Of a DNA stretch of 64,000 bases, positions 9,242-20,879 are shown in pieces. Under the pieces are notes generated by a model. The model saw nothing but the letters and a program-made list of their open reading frames with translations, was not told the DNA's origin and did no database searches. The position numbers were made by a program, and so were the translations under genes. Numbering within the stretch: the stretch's first letter is position 1; the number at the start of each line of letters is the position of its first letter. Source of the DNA: Paraburkholderia aromaticivorans (GTDB lineage Bacteria; Pseudomonadota; Gammaproteobacteria; Burkholderiales; Burkholderiaceae); NCBI RefSeq assembly GCF_012689525.1, contig NZ_CP051516.1, forward strand, positions 1,426,001 to 1,490,000, read 5' to 3'.

Positions 9242-10219
9242 ATGCAAGCCAACCCGCTCAGCGAGATTTCCCTGATCCGCAAGCTGAAGCTCAATCAGCT
9301 CATGATCTTCGAACGCGTACTGGAAACGCGCTCGGTGGTGCGCGCAGCCAACGAAATGCGCCTCACGCAGCCGGCCGTCACCAAGGTCATCCACGAACTC
9401 GAATCCTGTTTCGACGGCGCATTGTTCGCGCGCTCGAATCGCGGCGTCGTGCCCACGGAACTGGGGCTGCTGCTCGGGCGGCGCGTCAAATCGCTGATGG
9501 CCGAGTTGCGCTATATGACCGACGAACTCAACGATTTCAGGCTCGGCACCAGTGGACATGTGATCGTCGGCACGCTCATCTCGGCATCGGCGCGGCTGTT
9601 GCCGGCCGCCATTGCCATGCTGAAGGCGCGCACACCGAATGTCCTGGTGACAGTGCGCGAAGGCACCACGGCGCATCTGTTCCCGGCGCTCGCCACCGGC
9701 GACCTCGATATCGTCGTGGGACGGCTGCCTGAACGCGAGTTGCCGATTGCCAGTGCTTTTCCGCTGACGCACGAGGCGCTCTTCGACGAGTCGCTGTGCG
9801 TGGTGGTCGGCAAAGGCTATGGTCCCGCGCCGGCGGGCGTGACGCATCTCACGGAGCTGGTCGGCTCGCCGTGGATTCTGCCGACCCCCGACTCGCCCGC
9901 GCGGCTCTCGGCGGAACATCTGTTCCGCGCGGCGGGATTGCCGCTGCCTACGGATATCGTGGAGTCACTCTCGCTGCTGACGAATATCGGCTTGCTGCTC
10001 GATACGCCGAGGATCGCGCTGATGCCGCGCGTCGCCGCGCAGCAGTTCGCCGAGGCGGGCTTGCTGCGGATTCTGGATTTGCCCGAGAGCGGCGCGTTCG
10101 GCACGGTCGGTTTTTCGGTGCGCTCGCACAAGGAGCAGAGCGCGGCGTGCCAGGCGTTTGTCGAATGTCTGCGCGAGGCGGTCAAGGTGGCCACGCCTGA
10201 ACTCGACGTGCCCGCGTGA
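9242..10219 (+). CDS. LysR-family regulator, likely controlling the 3-hydroxyanthranilate operon
   Basis: A 325-residue LysR regulator of the GbpR/PcaQ type. The HTH spans about residues 17-75 ('LKLNQLMIFERVLETRSVVR', 'LTQPAVTKVIHELESCFDGA'), and 'GTLISASARLLPAAIAML' opens the effector domain. It sits 109 bases upstream of the catabolic operon on the same strand, where a pathway regulator would be expected. The P. fluorescens KU-7 nba cluster also carries a LysR gene (nbaR), although at the other end. An aromatic intermediate is the likely inducer, by inference from position. Confidence 0.85.
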   Translation: MQANPLSEISLIRKLKLNQLMIFERVLETRSVVRAANEMRLTQPAVTKVIHELESCFDGALFARSNRGVVPTELGLLLGRRVKSLMAELRYMTDELNDFRLGTSGHVIVGTLISASARLLPAAIAMLKARTPNVLVTVREGTTAHLFPALATGDLDIVVGRLPERELPIASAFPLTHEALFDESLCVVVGKGYGPAPAGVTHLTELVGSPWILPTPDSPARLSAEHLFRAAGLPLPTDIVESLSLLTNIGLLLDTPRIALMPRVAAQQFAEAGLLRILDLPESGAFGTVGFSVRSHKEQSAACQAFVECLREAVKVATPELDVPA

Positions 10220-10328
10220 GGAACTCTGGTATTCCGCTTTAGCATATCCAGCGCTCAATCTTTGATTACCGCCGCGTGAGGCGCCAACCGTAGACTCCTG
10301 CCAATACTTCAATCGAGCAGGAGACGTT

Positions 10329-11819
10329 GTGACCTTCACCCCGGCCGCCGCGCAGCGCGCTCAACCGTTACTTCGCCATTACGTCGACGGCGAATTCATC
10401 GCGACCGCGACCACGTTCCCCAATCTCAGCCCGGTCGACGGCACCGTACTTGCCCAGGTCTGCGAGGCCGACGCCGCCACCGTCGACGCCGCCGTGCGCG
10501 CCGCCGCCGCCGCCCAGCGCGCTGGCTGGCGCAGTACCACGCCGGCGCAACGCGCCGACTGGCTGCACAAGATCGCCGACGGTATTCAGGCGCGCTTCGA
10601 CGACTTCGTCGCCGCCGAAGTCGCCGACACCGGCCGTCCCCTCGAACAGGCCCGCAAACTCGATATCGCGCGCGGCATTGCCAACTTCCGCACGTTTGGC
10701 GATCTGATCCGCACCGCGAATAGCGAGTTTTTCGAAACGCATGCGGCCGATGGTAGCGAGCTGATCAACTACGTGACGCGCAAGCCGCTCGGCGTGATCG
10801 GCATCATCTCGCCGTGGAATCTGCCGTTGCTGCTGTTCACGTGGAAGGTCGCGCCGGCGCTCGCCATGGGCAATTGCGTCGTCGCCAAGCCTTCGGAAGA
10901 GACACCCAGTTCGGCCACGCTGCTGGCCGAAGTCATGCACGACATCGGCTTGCCGCCCGGTGTGTTCAATCTCATCCACGGTCACGGTCCGAATGCGGCT
11001 GGCGAGTTTCTCACGCGTCATCCGGACATCAGTGCGATTACGTTTACCGGCGAATCGCGCACTGGCAGCACGATCATGAAGACCGTTGCCGATGGCGTGA
11101 AGGAAATCTCGTTCGAACTCGGCGGTAAGAATGCGGCGGTCGTATTCGCCGATGCGGACTTCGACGCGGCGGTGGCGGGCGTGCTGAAGTCGAGCTTCAC
11201 GAATGCCGGGCAGGTGTGTCTATGCAGCGAACGCGTGTACGTGGAGCGGCCGATCTTCGAGCGCTTCGTCGCCGCGTTGAAAGAGCAGACCGAAACATTG
11301 CGTGTCGGCGCACCGCACGATCCCGAGACGACGATGGGGCCGCTGATTTCGCGCGGACATCGCGAGAAGGTGCTGTCGTATTTCCGTCTCGCGGTCGAAG
11401 AGGGCGCCACCGTCGTGACGGGCGGCCACGTTCCGCAATTTAATGACGAACGCGATCACGGTGCATTCGTGATGCCGACCATCTGGACCGGCCTCGCCGA
11501 CGACGCACGCTGCGTCAGGGAAGAAATCTTCGGACCTGTCTGCCACATTGCGCCGTTCGACACGGAAGACGAAGTGATCGGCCGCGTGAACGACAGCGCC
11601 TACGGTCTCGCCGCGAGCATCTGGACCACGCAGCTCGCACGCGGACATCGCGTGGCACGTCAGATCGAAACCGGCATCGTGTGGGTCAATGCATGGTTCG
11701 TGCGCGATCTGCGTACGCCGTTCGGCGGCGCGAAACTCTCGGGCATCGGCCGCGAAGGTGGACGTCACTCGCTCGACTTCTATTCGGAACTGACCAACAT
11801 TTGCGTGAGGATCGCATGA
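10329..11819 (+). CDS. nbaE: 2-aminomuconate-6-semialdehyde dehydrogenase
   Basis: A 496-residue NAD-dependent aldehyde dehydrogenase oxidising 2-aminomuconate semialdehyde to 2-aminomuconate, closely akin to DmpC/XylG hydroxymuconic semialdehyde dehydrogenases. The catalytic Cys is residue 297 (NAGQVC) and the general base Glu263 (FELGGKN). '[19 protein letters not shown]' and '[11 protein letters not shown]' are typical of this branch. The GTG start follows AGGAGA. First gene of a tightly packed operon; its stop overlaps the next start (ATGA). The specific substrate is assigned from the co-encoded HAO, ACMSD and deaminase. Confidence 0.88.
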   Translation: MTFTPAAAQRAQPLLRHYVDGEFIATATTFPNLSPVDGTVLAQVCEADAATVDAAVRAAAAAQRAGWRSTTPAQRADWLHKIADGIQARFDDFVAAEVADTGRPLEQARKLDIARGIANFRTFGDLIRTANSEFFETHAADGSELINYVTRKPLGVIGIISPWNLPLLLFTWKVAPALAMGNCVVAKPSEETPSSATLLAEVMHDIGLPPGVFNLIHGHGPNAAGEFLTRHPDISAITFTGESRTGSTIMKTVADGVKEISFELGGKNAAVVFADADFDAAVAGVLKSSFTNAGQVCLCSERVYVERPIFERFVAALKEQTETLRVGAPHDPETTMGPLISRGHREKVLSYFRLAVEEGATVVTGGHVPQFNDERDHGAFVMPTIWTGLADDARCVREEIFGPVCHIAPFDTEDEVIGRVNDSAYGLAASIWTTQLARGHRVARQIETGIVWVNAWFVRDLRTPFGGAKLSGIGREGGRHSLDFYSELTNICVRIA

Positions 11820-12637
11820 GCGGATTCGACCTGGACGCCGTGCAACAAATCGCCGACGCACTGTGGCACGCGCAATGGAACGGCGTGCCGGTCGCGCCGG
11901 TTCGCGCCGCGATCGCGGAACTCGGCGGCAATGCGCTCGACGCGGCCTACGCAGTGCAGCGCGTGAATACCGAGCGCCAGTTGGCGGCTGGCCGCCGTCT
12001 GGTGGGCCGCAAGATCGGCCTCACGTCGAAAGCCGTGCAGACGCAACTCGGCGTCGATCAACCGGACTTCGGCATGCTGTTCGACGACATGTCGATCGTC
12101 GATGGCGAGGAGATTGCGCTGTCGCGCACGCAACAGCCCAAGGTGGAAGCGGAAATCGCGCTGGTGCTCGCGCGTGATTTGCCGCACGAACGTCACACGA
12201 TCGCCGATCTGATCGGCGCGACGGCCTACGCGTTGCCCGCAATCGAAATTGTCGGCAGCCGCATCGCCAACTGGGATATCCGCCTGACCGACACGGTGGC
12301 CGATAACGCATCCAGTGGCCTCTTCGTGCTCGGCAACCGGCCCGTCAAGCTCGACGCGTTCGACATCGTCAACTGCGGCATGGTGATGGAGCGTCGCGGC
12401 GATCACGTGAGCGTGGGCGTCGGTGCGGCGTGCCTCGGCAATCCGCTCTACGCGGCGCTCTGGCTCGCCAATACGATGACGCGTGTCGGTGCGCCGCTCA
12501 AGGCAGGCGACATCGTGCTCACGGGCGCGCTCGGACCCATGGCGGCCGTGCAGGCCGGCGACGTCTTTACCGCCCATATCGAAGGACTCGGCTCCGTGAG
12601 CGCGAGTTTCGCTCATCACTCTGAATCGACGTCGTGA
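11816..12637 (+). CDS. nbaH: 2-oxopent-4-enoate (2-hydroxypenta-2,4-dienoate) hydratase
   Basis: A 273-residue member of the hydratase/decarboxylase branch of the FAH fold (DmpE/MhpD type), adding water to 2-hydroxypentadienoate to give 4-hydroxy-2-oxovalerate. Motifs include '[20 protein letters not shown]', '[14 protein letters not shown]' and '[17 protein letters not shown]'. The ATG at 11816 overlaps the upstream TGA by four bases, which decides the start. It is paralogous to the decarboxylase at 14647, as in other meta-pathways where the two form a complex. Confidence 0.9.
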   Translation: MSGFDLDAVQQIADALWHAQWNGVPVAPVRAAIAELGGNALDAAYAVQRVNTERQLAAGRRLVGRKIGLTSKAVQTQLGVDQPDFGMLFDDMSIVDGEEIALSRTQQPKVEAEIALVLARDLPHERHTIADLIGATAYALPAIEIVGSRIANWDIRLTDTVADNASSGLFVLGNRPVKLDAFDIVNCGMVMERRGDHVSVGVGAACLGNPLYAALWLANTMTRVGAPLKAGDIVLTGALGPMAAVQAGDVFTAHIEGLGSVSASFAHHSESTS

Positions 12638-12648
12638 ACGGGAGCGCC

Positions 12649-13593
12649 ATGTACGACAAACAGGACAAGCAGGCCGTGGCCATCATCGGCTCCGGCAACA
12701 TCGGCACCGATCTGATGATCAAGGTGTTGCGCAACGCAAAGCACCTTGAAATGGGCGCGATGGTCGGCATCGACCCGGCTTCGGACGGCCTCGCGCGCGC
12801 CGAACGGCTCGGTGTGGCGACTACCGCAAACGGCATCGAAGGGCTCGTCGCCATGCCGAATTTCGGCGCGATCCGTATCGCGTTCGATGCAACTTCGGCG
12901 GGCGCGCATCATCGGCATGCGGCCGTAATGCGCGAACACGGCGTGACCGTCATCGATCTGACACCGGCTGCGATCGGGCCGTTCGTGGTGCCGGTCGTGA
13001 ATCTGTTCGCGCATCTCGACGCGCCGAACCTGAACATGGTGACGTGCGGCGGCCAGGCGACCATCCCGATCGTGCACGCGGTCTCACGCGTCGCGCCGGT
13101 GCGGTACGCGGAAATCGTCGCTTCGATTGCGAGCCGCTCGGCAGGGCCGGGCACGCGCGCCAATATCGACGAGTTCACCGAAACGACCTCGAAGGCGATC
13201 GAAACCGTAGGCGGCGCGGCGCGCGGCAAGGCCATCATCGTGTTGAACCCGGCCGAGCCGCCGTTGATGATGCGCGACACCGTCTACTGTCTGACCGAAG
13301 AACACGCCAATACCGATGAGATCGAACGCTCGATTCATGCAATGGTCGCCGCGGTGGCGAGCTACGTGCCCGGCTATCGGTTGAAGCAGGCGGTGCAGTT
13401 CGACCGCTATACCGCGGCGAATCCGCTCGCCTTGCATGCGAACGAGCGCCGCGCGGGCTTGAAGGTGAGCGTGTTCCTCGAAGTGGAGGGCGCCGCGCAC
13501 TATCTGCCTTCGTATGCGGGGAATCTGGACATCATGACATCGGCCGCACTGGCCGCCGCCGAGCAGATCGCGGCGAGTCGCGTGGCAGCGTGA
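12649..13593 (+). CDS. nbaJ: Acetaldehyde dehydrogenase (acylating)
   Basis: A 314-residue DmpF/MhpF-type enzyme making acetyl-CoA from acetaldehyde, NAD and CoA. The Rossmann motif is '[12 protein letters not shown]' near residue 13, and the catalytic Cys133 lies in '[12 protein letters not shown]'. I chose the ATG at 12649 (GGGAG seven bases upstream) over the GTG at 12634 that overlaps the previous stop. It would channel acetaldehyde directly from the aldolase encoded next. Confidence 0.93.
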   Translation: MYDKQDKQAVAIIGSGNIGTDLMIKVLRNAKHLEMGAMVGIDPASDGLARAERLGVATTANGIEGLVAMPNFGAIRIAFDATSAGAHHRHAAVMREHGVTVIDLTPAAIGPFVVPVVNLFAHLDAPNLNMVTCGGQATIPIVHAVSRVAPVRYAEIVASIASRSAGPGTRANIDEFTETTSKAIETVGGAARGKAIIVLNPAEPPLMMRDTVYCLTEEHANTDEIERSIHAMVAAVASYVPGYRLKQAVQFDRYTAANPLALHANERRAGLKVSVFLEVEGAAHYLPSYAGNLDIMTSAALAAAEQIAASRVAA

Positions 13594-13606
13594 GAGGAAC
13601 AACGCA

Positions 13607-14650
13607 ATGACCGATAGCACCAAAAAAATCTACGTGTCCGACGTGACGCTGCGCGACGGCATGCACGCGATCCGCCATCAGTACTCGCTGGACCACGCGG
13701 TCGCGATTGCGCAGGCGCTCGACGAAGCCGGTGTCGACAGTATCGAAGTCGCGCATGGCGACGGCCTCGCGGGCTCCAGCTTCAATTACGGATTCGGCGC
13801 GCACACCGACCTCGAATGGATCGAAGCCGTTGCGGCGACGGTGAAGCGTGCGCAAGTGGCGACGCTGTTGCTGCCCGGCATCGGCACGGTCCACGATCTG
13901 CGCGCGGCCTACGACGCCGGCGCGCGCGTCGTGCGGATCGCCACGCACTGCACGGAAGCGGATATCTCGAAGCAGCACATCGAGTACGCGCGTTCGCTCG
14001 GCATGGACACGGTCGGCTTTCTGATGATGTCGCATATGACATCGCCCGATGCATTGGCGAAGCAGGCCAAGCAGATGGAAAGCTACGGCGCGCAATGCGT
14101 GTATGTGGTCGATTCGGGCGGCGCGCTGAACATGCGCGAGGTCGCCGAGCGGTTCGACGCGTTCAAAGCCGTGCTCGATCCGGCAACGCAGACCGGCATG
14201 CATGCGCACCACAATCTCTCGCTGGGCGTGGCGAATTCCATCGTCGCGCTCGAACACGGTTGCGACCGTGTCGATGCGTCGCTCACCGGCATGGGTGCGG
14301 GCGCAGGCAACGCGCCACTCGAAGTGTTCGTCGCCGCGGTGGATCGCATGAAGCTCAAGCACGGCTGCGATGTGAAGCAACTGATCGACGCCGCGGAAGA
14401 TATCGTGCGCCCATTGCAGGAGCGCCCGGTGCGCGTGGATCGCGAAACGCTCGCGCTCGGTTACGCCGGCGTGTATTCGAGCTTTCTGCGCCACACTGAA
14501 GCGGCCGCGGCGAAATACGGTCTGTCGGCGTTCGACATCATGGTCGAGTTGGGCAAGCGCCGCATGGTCGGCGGCCAGGAAGACATGATCGTCGACGTTG
14601 CGCTGGATATGCTCAAAGCACGCGAGCTGGCACAGCGGGAGGCTGCATGA
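13607..14650 (+). CDS. nbaI: 4-hydroxy-2-oxovalerate aldolase
   Basis: A 347-residue DmpG/MhpE-type class II aldolase splitting 4-hydroxy-2-oxovalerate into pyruvate and acetaldehyde. '[17 protein letters not shown]' supplies Arg16, Asp17 and His20, and '[10 protein letters not shown]' the metal ligands His199 and His201. The C-terminal domain that docks to the dehydrogenase is present ('[20 protein letters not shown]'). It starts 13 bases after the dehydrogenase stop, and its own stop overlaps the next start. Confidence 0.94.
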   Translation: MTDSTKKIYVSDVTLRDGMHAIRHQYSLDHAVAIAQALDEAGVDSIEVAHGDGLAGSSFNYGFGAHTDLEWIEAVAATVKRAQVATLLLPGIGTVHDLRAAYDAGARVVRIATHCTEADISKQHIEYARSLGMDTVGFLMMSHMTSPDALAKQAKQMESYGAQCVYVVDSGGALNMREVAERFDAFKAVLDPATQTGMHAHHNLSLGVANSIVALEHGCDRVDASLTGMGAGAGNAPLEVFVAAVDRMKLKHGCDVKQLIDAAEDIVRPLQERPVRVDRETLALGYAGVYSSFLRHTEAAAAKYGLSAFDIMVELGKRRMVGGQEDMIVDVALDMLKARELAQREAA

Positions 14651-15416
14651 TCGACCTTGACGGCATCGCCGCACGCCTCGATGACGCAGCCCGCCACGCT
14701 GAGCCGATTGCGCAGATCACCGCGGCCGCGCCGTTTTCGCTCGACGACGCGTACGTGATCCAGCGTGCGTCGATCGAGCGGCGCATTCATCGCGGCGAGA
14801 GCATGGTCGGCGTGAAGCTCGGTTTTACGAGCCGCGCGAAAATGATACAGATGGGTGTCGATAGTCTGATCTGGGGCTGGCTGACCGATGCGATGCTCGA
14901 TGAAGACGCCGGCCGCGTCGCGCTCGATCGCTTCATTCATCCGCGCGTGGAACCCGAAGTCTGCTTTCTGACGAGCCGCGATATCGATCGTCCGTTGACG
15001 CTGCTCGAGGCCTCGCGTTATCTGGAAGCGGTCGCCCCGGCGATGGAGATCATCGATTCGCGCTACCGCGATTTCAGGTTCACGCTCGAGGACGTGGTGG
15101 CCGATAACTGTTCGTCGGCGGGCCTCGTCATCGGACCGTGGGCGCGGAAGTTCGACGGCCTGCGTAATGCGGGCGTGACGATGCGCATCGATGGCCGGCT
15201 CGTGCAGGCCGGCTCGACCGCGGCGATTCTCGGCGACCCGCTGCGTTCGATCGTGCAGGCTTCGCGCCTGCTTACGCAAAGCGGCCTGGTGTTGCCGGCC
15301 GGTTCGCTGATCATGGCGGGCGCCGCAACCGCCGCTCATCCGTTGCCTGCCAATGCGCATGTGCATTGCGTCGTCAATGGGCTCGGCAGCACTGAATTCT
15401 CTACCTATCGACTTTC

Positions 15417-15420
<4 letters not shown>
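14647..15420 (+). CDS. nbaG: 4-oxalocrotonate (2-oxo-3-hexenedioate) decarboxylase
   Basis: A 257-residue DmpH/XylI-type decarboxylase converting 2-oxo-3-hexenedioate to 2-hydroxypentadienoate. Recognised by '[20 protein letters not shown]', '[14 protein letters not shown]' and '[17 protein letters not shown]', with the family ending '[14 protein letters not shown]'. ATGA overlap with the aldolase before it and with the RidA gene after it shows translational coupling through this stretch. Confidence 0.9.
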
Positions 15421-16402
<982 letters not shown>

Positions 16403-16417
16403 ACCAACAGAATCACA

Positions 16418-17440
16418 ATGACACTTCGAATCGACATGCACTCCCACTTCTTTCCGCCGATCGCGCGGGAAGAGGCCGCACGTCTCGACGCGCAACACGC
16501 GCCGTGGCTGCAGATCGACGCGGACGGCGAACGCGGCATGATCATGACCGGCGAGAAGCGCTTTCGCCCGGTATATCGCGCGCTGTGGGACCCGGCGGCG
16601 CGGATTGCCGAAATGGACGCGCTCGGCGTCGACATTCAATTGATGTGCGCGACGCCCGTGATGTTCGGCTATGGCTATGAAGCGGTCGCCGCGCACGATT
16701 GGGCCGCGCGCATGAACGACCACGCGCTCGAACTCTGCGCACACGCACCGCAGCGCTTGATGGCGCTCGCCCAGGTGCCGTTGCAGGACGTCGAGCTGGC
16801 TTGTCGTGAAGCGACGCGCGCGCATCGCGCCGGCCATCGCGGCGTGCAGATCGGCAATCACCTCGGCCCGCGCGATCTCGACGACGAACATCTCGTGACC
16901 TTCCTCACGCACTGCGCGAACGAAGGCATTCCGGTGCTCGTGCATCCGTGGGACATGATGACCGACGGCCGCATGAAGAAATGGATGCTGCCGTGGCTCG
17001 TCGCGATGCCGGCGGAAACGCAACTGAGTATGGTGTCGCTGATTCTGTCGGGCGCGTTCGAGCGGATTCCGAAATCGCTCAAGCTGTGCTTCGCGCATGG
17101 TGGCGGCAGCTTCGCGTTTCTGCTTGGCCGTGTGCAGAACGCGTGGGAGCAGCGCGACATCGTGCGTGAAGATTGTCCCAATCCACCGGTGTCGTACCTC
17201 GAGCGCTTTCATGTGGATAGCGCCGTGTTCGACGAAGGCGCGTTGCGCCTGCTCGTCGAAACGATGGGCGAGGACCACGTGCTGCTCGGTTCCGACTATC
17301 CGTTCCCGCTCGGCGAACAGAAGATCGGCGACCTCGTCGCGCATCATCCACAACTGAGCGATACGGCCAAGGCCAAGATTCTCGGCGCTAACGCGCAGCG
17401 ATTCTTCAGCCTGCCGGTGAACGTCGTGCACGCGGTTTGA
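16418..17440 (+). CDS. nbaD: 2-amino-3-carboxymuconate-6-semialdehyde decarboxylase (ACMSD)
   Basis: A 340-residue amidohydrolase-fold, zinc-dependent decarboxylase. Metal ligands and catalytic residues are visible: His8 and His10 (DMHSHF), His176 (VLVHPW), His227 (FAHGGG) and Asp293 (GSDYPFPLG), one position offset from the Pseudomonas fluorescens enzyme. It removes CO2 from ACMS to give 2-aminomuconate semialdehyde, diverting it from quinolinate formation. It follows the dioxygenase gene by 15 bases. Confidence 0.96.
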   Translation: MTLRIDMHSHFFPPIAREEAARLDAQHAPWLQIDADGERGMIMTGEKRFRPVYRALWDPAARIAEMDALGVDIQLMCATPVMFGYGYEAVAAHDWAARMNDHALELCAHAPQRLMALAQVPLQDVELACREATRAHRAGHRGVQIGNHLGPRDLDDEHLVTFLTHCANEGIPVLVHPWDMMTDGRMKKWMLPWLVAMPAETQLSMVSLILSGAFERIPKSLKLCFAHGGGSFAFLLGRVQNAWEQRDIVREDCPNPPVSYLERFHVDSAVFDEGALRLLVETMGEDHVLLGSDYPFPLGEQKIGDLVAHHPQLSDTAKAKILGANAQRFFSLPVNVVHAV

Positions 17441-17507
17441 AAAACGAACTCAGGCAAGGCCTCACGGCGTTTGTCATTGCAAGAAGAAATAACAGGAAAT
17501 TAGCCAC

Positions 17508-18737
17508 ATGATTACCCGGGAACACTGCGCCGCGCTCGACGCTGCCGACACCTTGGCCCATTGCCGCGCTCGCTTCGATCTGCCCGCCGACACGATTTAT
17601 CTCGACGGCAACTCGCTGGGCGCGATGCCCGCCAATGTGCCCGCGCGCATCGAACAGGCGTTGAAGCAGGAATGGGCGCACGGTCTGATCCGCTCATGGA
17701 ACGACGCCGACTGGTATCCGGCGCCGCAGCGCACCGGCAACAAGATTGCCACGCTGATCGGCGCGGGACAGGACGAAGTGATCGTCGCCGATTCGACCTC
17801 GGTGAATCTGTTCAAGGTGCTGGTGGCGGCCACGCGCATGCGCCCCGGCCGCAATGTGATTCTGGCCGAACGCACCAACTTTCCGACTGACGTGTATGTC
17901 GCGTCGAGCGTCGCGGAGATGACCGGTTGCGAACTGCGCTGCGTCGATCCCGACGAGATCGCGGCGGCCATCGACGACACCGTGGCAATCGTGTCGCTCA
18001 CGCACGTCAATTACAAAACCGGCAAACGCTACGACATGGAAGCGGTCACGCGTCAGGCGCATGAGGCCGGTGCGTTGATCGTGTGGGACCTGTGTCATTC
18101 GGCGGGCGCCATGCCGGTGAATCTGAATCGTTGCGAGGCCGACTTTGCGGTCGGATGTGGCTACAAGTATCTGAACGGTGGCCCTGGCGCGCCGGCTTTC
18201 GTGTTCGTTGCATCGCGTCATATCGAGGCCGTGCGTCAACCGCTGACCGGGTGGCACGGGCATTCGAAGCCGTTCGAATTTACCCATGACTATGCGCCGC
18301 ATCCTGGCATTGAGCGGATGTTGACGGGCACCGCGCCGCAACTCGGCGTGATCGCACTGGAGAGTGCGCTCGAGGCTTTCGACGGTGTCGATCTCGACGT
18401 GCTGCGCGACAAGAGCGTGGCGCTTGGCAACCTGTTTATCGAATTGACCGATCAGGAACTGACGGCCCTGGGTTGCACGCTGGCTTCGCCGCGCGACGCC
18501 GAAAAGCGGGGCAGTCAGGTCTCCCTCGGTCACGCGGAAGGCTACGCGATCATGCAGGCGCTGATCGCGCGCAATGTCATCGGCGACTTCCGTGCTCCCG
18601 ACATTTTGCGCTTCGGTTTCGCGCCGCTCTATGTGCGCTACGTGGATATCTGGGACACGATCGCGCAACTCAAGGACATCATCGCGACCGATGCATGGAA
18701 TACCGAAGAGTTCAAGGCGCGCAAGTCGGTCACGTGA
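17508..18737 (+). CDS. kynU: Kynureninase
   Basis: A 409-residue PLP enzyme of the aspartate aminotransferase fold, cleaving kynurenine or 3-hydroxykynurenine to (3-hydroxy)anthranilate and alanine. The PLP lysine is Lys220 in 'GCGYKYLNGGPG'; 'YLDGNSLGAMP' near the N-terminus and 'TGWHGHSKPFEF' are family signatures. It lies 67 bases after ACMSD and feeds the operon its substrate. Kynurenine 3-monooxygenase is not in the window, so hydroxylation must be encoded elsewhere if tryptophan is the source. Confidence 0.96.
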   Translation: MITREHCAALDAADTLAHCRARFDLPADTIYLDGNSLGAMPANVPARIEQALKQEWAHGLIRSWNDADWYPAPQRTGNKIATLIGAGQDEVIVADSTSVNLFKVLVAATRMRPGRNVILAERTNFPTDVYVASSVAEMTGCELRCVDPDEIAAAIDDTVAIVSLTHVNYKTGKRYDMEAVTRQAHEAGALIVWDLCHSAGAMPVNLNRCEADFAVGCGYKYLNGGPGAPAFVFVASRHIEAVRQPLTGWHGHSKPFEFTHDYAPHPGIERMLTGTAPQLGVIALESALEAFDGVDLDVLRDKSVALGNLFIELTDQELTALGCTLASPRDAEKRGSQVSLGHAEGYAIMQALIARNVIGDFRAPDILRFGFAPLYVRYVDIWDTIAQLKDIIATDAWNTEEFKARKSVT

Positions 18738-18854
18738 GCCGTTTTCAGAATCGATGGTGAAGCATACGCCGCGCTTCGAATAGCGAAGCCGCACGACAGC
18801 GCGGCACCGGCGCTTGTGTCCACACACGCAAGCGCATCCAGGAGGAGACAAGAG

Positions 18855-20255
18855 ATGACGCAAGAGCAGCGAGGCTTCGACGCGATTGTCGAACGTGAGA
18901 AGGGGTTGCACCGCGGATTATCGACCGGGCAGTTGTCGATGATCGCGATTGGCGGCGCGATCGGCACCGGGCTATTTCTCGGCAGTGGTTTTGCGATCGG
19001 GTTTGCCGGACCGAGCGTGCTGGTCAGTTATGCGATCGGCGCGCTGATCGCCTTGCTACTGATGGGATGCCTCGCGGAGATGACCGTCGCGCATCCGACT
19101 TCGGGTTCGTTCGGCGCGTATGCCGAGCACTATATCGCGCCGTGGGCGGGCTTTCTGGTGCGCTACGCGTATTGGTCGTCGATCGTGTTCGCGGTCGGCA
19201 CCGAGGTGACGGCGATTGCCGTGTATATGAAGTACTGGTTTCCCGCCGTGCCCGGTTGGTACTGGATCGTCGGATTTTCGGCGGCGCTGATCGGGATCAA
19301 TTCGGTCAGCGTGAAAGTGTTCGGTGCGGTGGAGTATGTGTTTTCGATGCTGAAGATCGTCGCGATCGTCGGCTTCATTCTGCTCGGCGCTTATGTGGTG
19401 TTCGGCGCGCCGGCGGATTCGACGATCGGCTTTGCCAATTACACGTCGCACGGCGGTTTCTTTCCGAAAGGCGTGTGGGGTATGTGGGTGGCGGTGATCG
19501 TGTCGATTTTCAGTTATCTGAGCATCGAGATGATTGCTGTCGCGGCGGGCGAGGCGCGCGATCCGCAGAAGGCGATCACGCGGGCTTTTCGCGCGACGAT
19601 GTTCCGGCTGGTGTTCTTCTATCTGCTGACGTTGGCGCTCATGCTGGCGATCGTGCCGTGGAATGCGGCCGGTACGGACGAGAGTCCTTTCGTGCGGGTG
19701 ATGGCCGCTACTCACGTGCCGGGTGCGGCTGGCGTCATCAACTTTGTGATCCTGGTGGCGGCGTTGTCGGCGATGAACAGCCAACTCTATATCACGACGC
19801 GGATGATGTTCAGTCTGTCCCGTGCCGGGTATGCGCCGCGAAGGTTGGGCGCGTTGAACGGTAATGGAGTGCCTGTGGCCGCGCTCTGGTTATCGACGAT
19901 CGGGATCGCGCTGGCTACCGTGTTAAACGTGGTTTATCCCGACGCTTCGTTTGTGTTGATGATGTCGATTTCCATGTTCGGGGCGATGTTGACCTGGCTG
20001 ATGATCTTTGTGACGCACTTCTTTTTTCGTCATCGACATAAGGGCACGCCGTTAGCATTTCGGATGTGGGGATATCCGGGGACTTCCGCGTTGGGAGCCG
20101 GGTTGATGGTGAGCGCGTTGGTTACCACGTGGTTTACCAGGGAGTTCCGAATGACGCTCGTGATTGGCGTGCCGTTTATTGTTTGCTTGCTGGTCGTTTA
20201 TTTCGTTTGGTATCGCAAGCGAGCGGTTGAGGGTGCGGCGGCTGAGCTTGTATGA
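18855..20255 (+). CDS. Amino-acid permease (APC superfamily)
   Basis: A 466-residue, twelve-helix APC transporter of the AroP/GabP/ProY group ('SMIAIGGAIGTGLFLGSG' in TM1, 'AEMTVAHPTSGSFGAYAEHY'). The ATG at 18855 is preceded by AGGAGGAG, which decides the start. Its place after kynureninase suggests uptake of tryptophan or kynurenine, by inference only. 117 bases separate it from kynU, so it may have its own promoter. Confidence 0.88.
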   Translation: MTQEQRGFDAIVEREKGLHRGLSTGQLSMIAIGGAIGTGLFLGSGFAIGFAGPSVLVSYAIGALIALLLMGCLAEMTVAHPTSGSFGAYAEHYIAPWAGFLVRYAYWSSIVFAVGTEVTAIAVYMKYWFPAVPGWYWIVGFSAALIGINSVSVKVFGAVEYVFSMLKIVAIVGFILLGAYVVFGAPADSTIGFANYTSHGGFFPKGVWGMWVAVIVSIFSYLSIEMIAVAAGEARDPQKAITRAFRATMFRLVFFYLLTLALMLAIVPWNAAGTDESPFVRVMAATHVPGAAGVINFVILVAALSAMNSQLYITTRMMFSLSRAGYAPRRLGALNGNGVPVAALWLSTIGIALATVLNVVYPDASFVLMMSISMFGAMLTWLMIFVTHFFFRHRHKGTPLAFRMWGYPGTSALGAGLMVSALVTTWFTREFRMTLVIGVPFIVCLLVVYFVWYRKRAVEGAAAELV

Positions 20256-20276
20256 ACGCTTGAATCCTGCGACGTG

Positions 20277-20298
20277 ACGACGGTGTGGATGCCGTCGT
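20277..20298 (+). terminator. Weak hairpin after the permease gene
   Basis: ACGACGG (20277-20283) pairs with CCGTCGT (20292-20298) across an 8-base loop, 22 bases past the permease stop. There is no strong T-tract, so termination is uncertain. Confidence 0.35.
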
Positions 20299-20471
20299 AC
20301 GTCTTCTACGGTGCCGCGGCCATAAAATTCCGTCAGCGTTTCGGCCACGGGGCGGAAGAAGGCTGAACTACTACTACGAGTCGGCGCACGAGTTTGCGCA
20401 CCGCCTGTCCACCGGATCGTTTAATCGGTCTAACCCCGAACGCCGACGACGACAAAGGTCCTCCGTGATGC

Positions 20472-20570
20472 ATGCATATCGAAGCGGCGTTTGGCGATTT
20501 GCTCGATCCGCGCAGCCGCACGCCGGCTCACGATCTGACGGAGATGCTGGTGGTGGCGCGCTGTGCACGC
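20472..20570 (+). pseudogene. Remnant of an ISAs1-type transposase N-terminus
   Basis: About 33 codons read 'IEAAFGDLLDPRSRTPAHDL' then 'TEMLVVARCA', which resembles the start of ISAs1-family transposases (DPRxx...HxLxExLVVAxCA). After this the similarity stops and the frame wanders into unrelated sequence, so only a fragment is left. It sits in the gene-free stretch at the boundary between the catabolic operon and the type I secretion unit, consistent with past insertion. Identification is by eye from a short segment. Confidence 0.55.
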
Positions 20571-20691
20571 GAGAATCGGATTCGACCTATGGCCGAATTC
20601 CGCCTCATCACAGTCAATGGATTTGCGTACAGAAGCGGAATGTCAAGCTCTCGCCAAGAGGTTTCGCTTCGGACGTATCTCAGTTTATAGC

Positions 20692-20716
20692 CCGCCTCAT
20701 TGGCGGACTTTTTTTT
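20692..20716 (+). terminator. Rho-independent terminator without an obvious gene
   Basis: CCGCC (20692-20696) pairs with GGCGG (20702-20706), followed within two bases by eight Ts (20709-20716). It is a clear terminator for a plus-strand transcript, yet no intact gene ends here. It may have served the lost transposase or a small RNA from about 20580. Confidence 0.7.
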
Positions 20717-20786
20717 GCGAAGTCGGAGTGTCGTCAAGATGACGGCGTGCGGCCTTCAAGGGCAGATGCGCGAAATGTTCATGGTG

Positions 20787-20851
20787 GCAAGCATCCATCG
20801 ATGCTTGCGACATGCTGCGTCCGCAAACTTCCGGAAATTTGCGGACGCAGC
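20787..20851 (-). terminator. Tandem hairpins downstream of the repeat-protein gene
   Basis: Two perfect inverted repeats in a row: a 9-bp stem with 4-base loop at 20787-20808 (GCAAGCATC) and a 14-bp stem with 10-base loop at 20814-20851 (GCTGCGTCCGCAAA). They lie 29 bases past the stop of the minus-strand repeat protein and probably end or stabilise its mRNA. Confidence 0.6.
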
Positions 20852-20879
20852 AACTGCTAGCCGTCACTCTGGCCGGCTA

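Noticed and set aside
20285..20860. 191-codon frame spanning the gene-free stretch after the permease
   Set aside because: Mixed composition, runs through a terminator and matches nothing; only the short ISAs1-like segment in another frame is meaningful.
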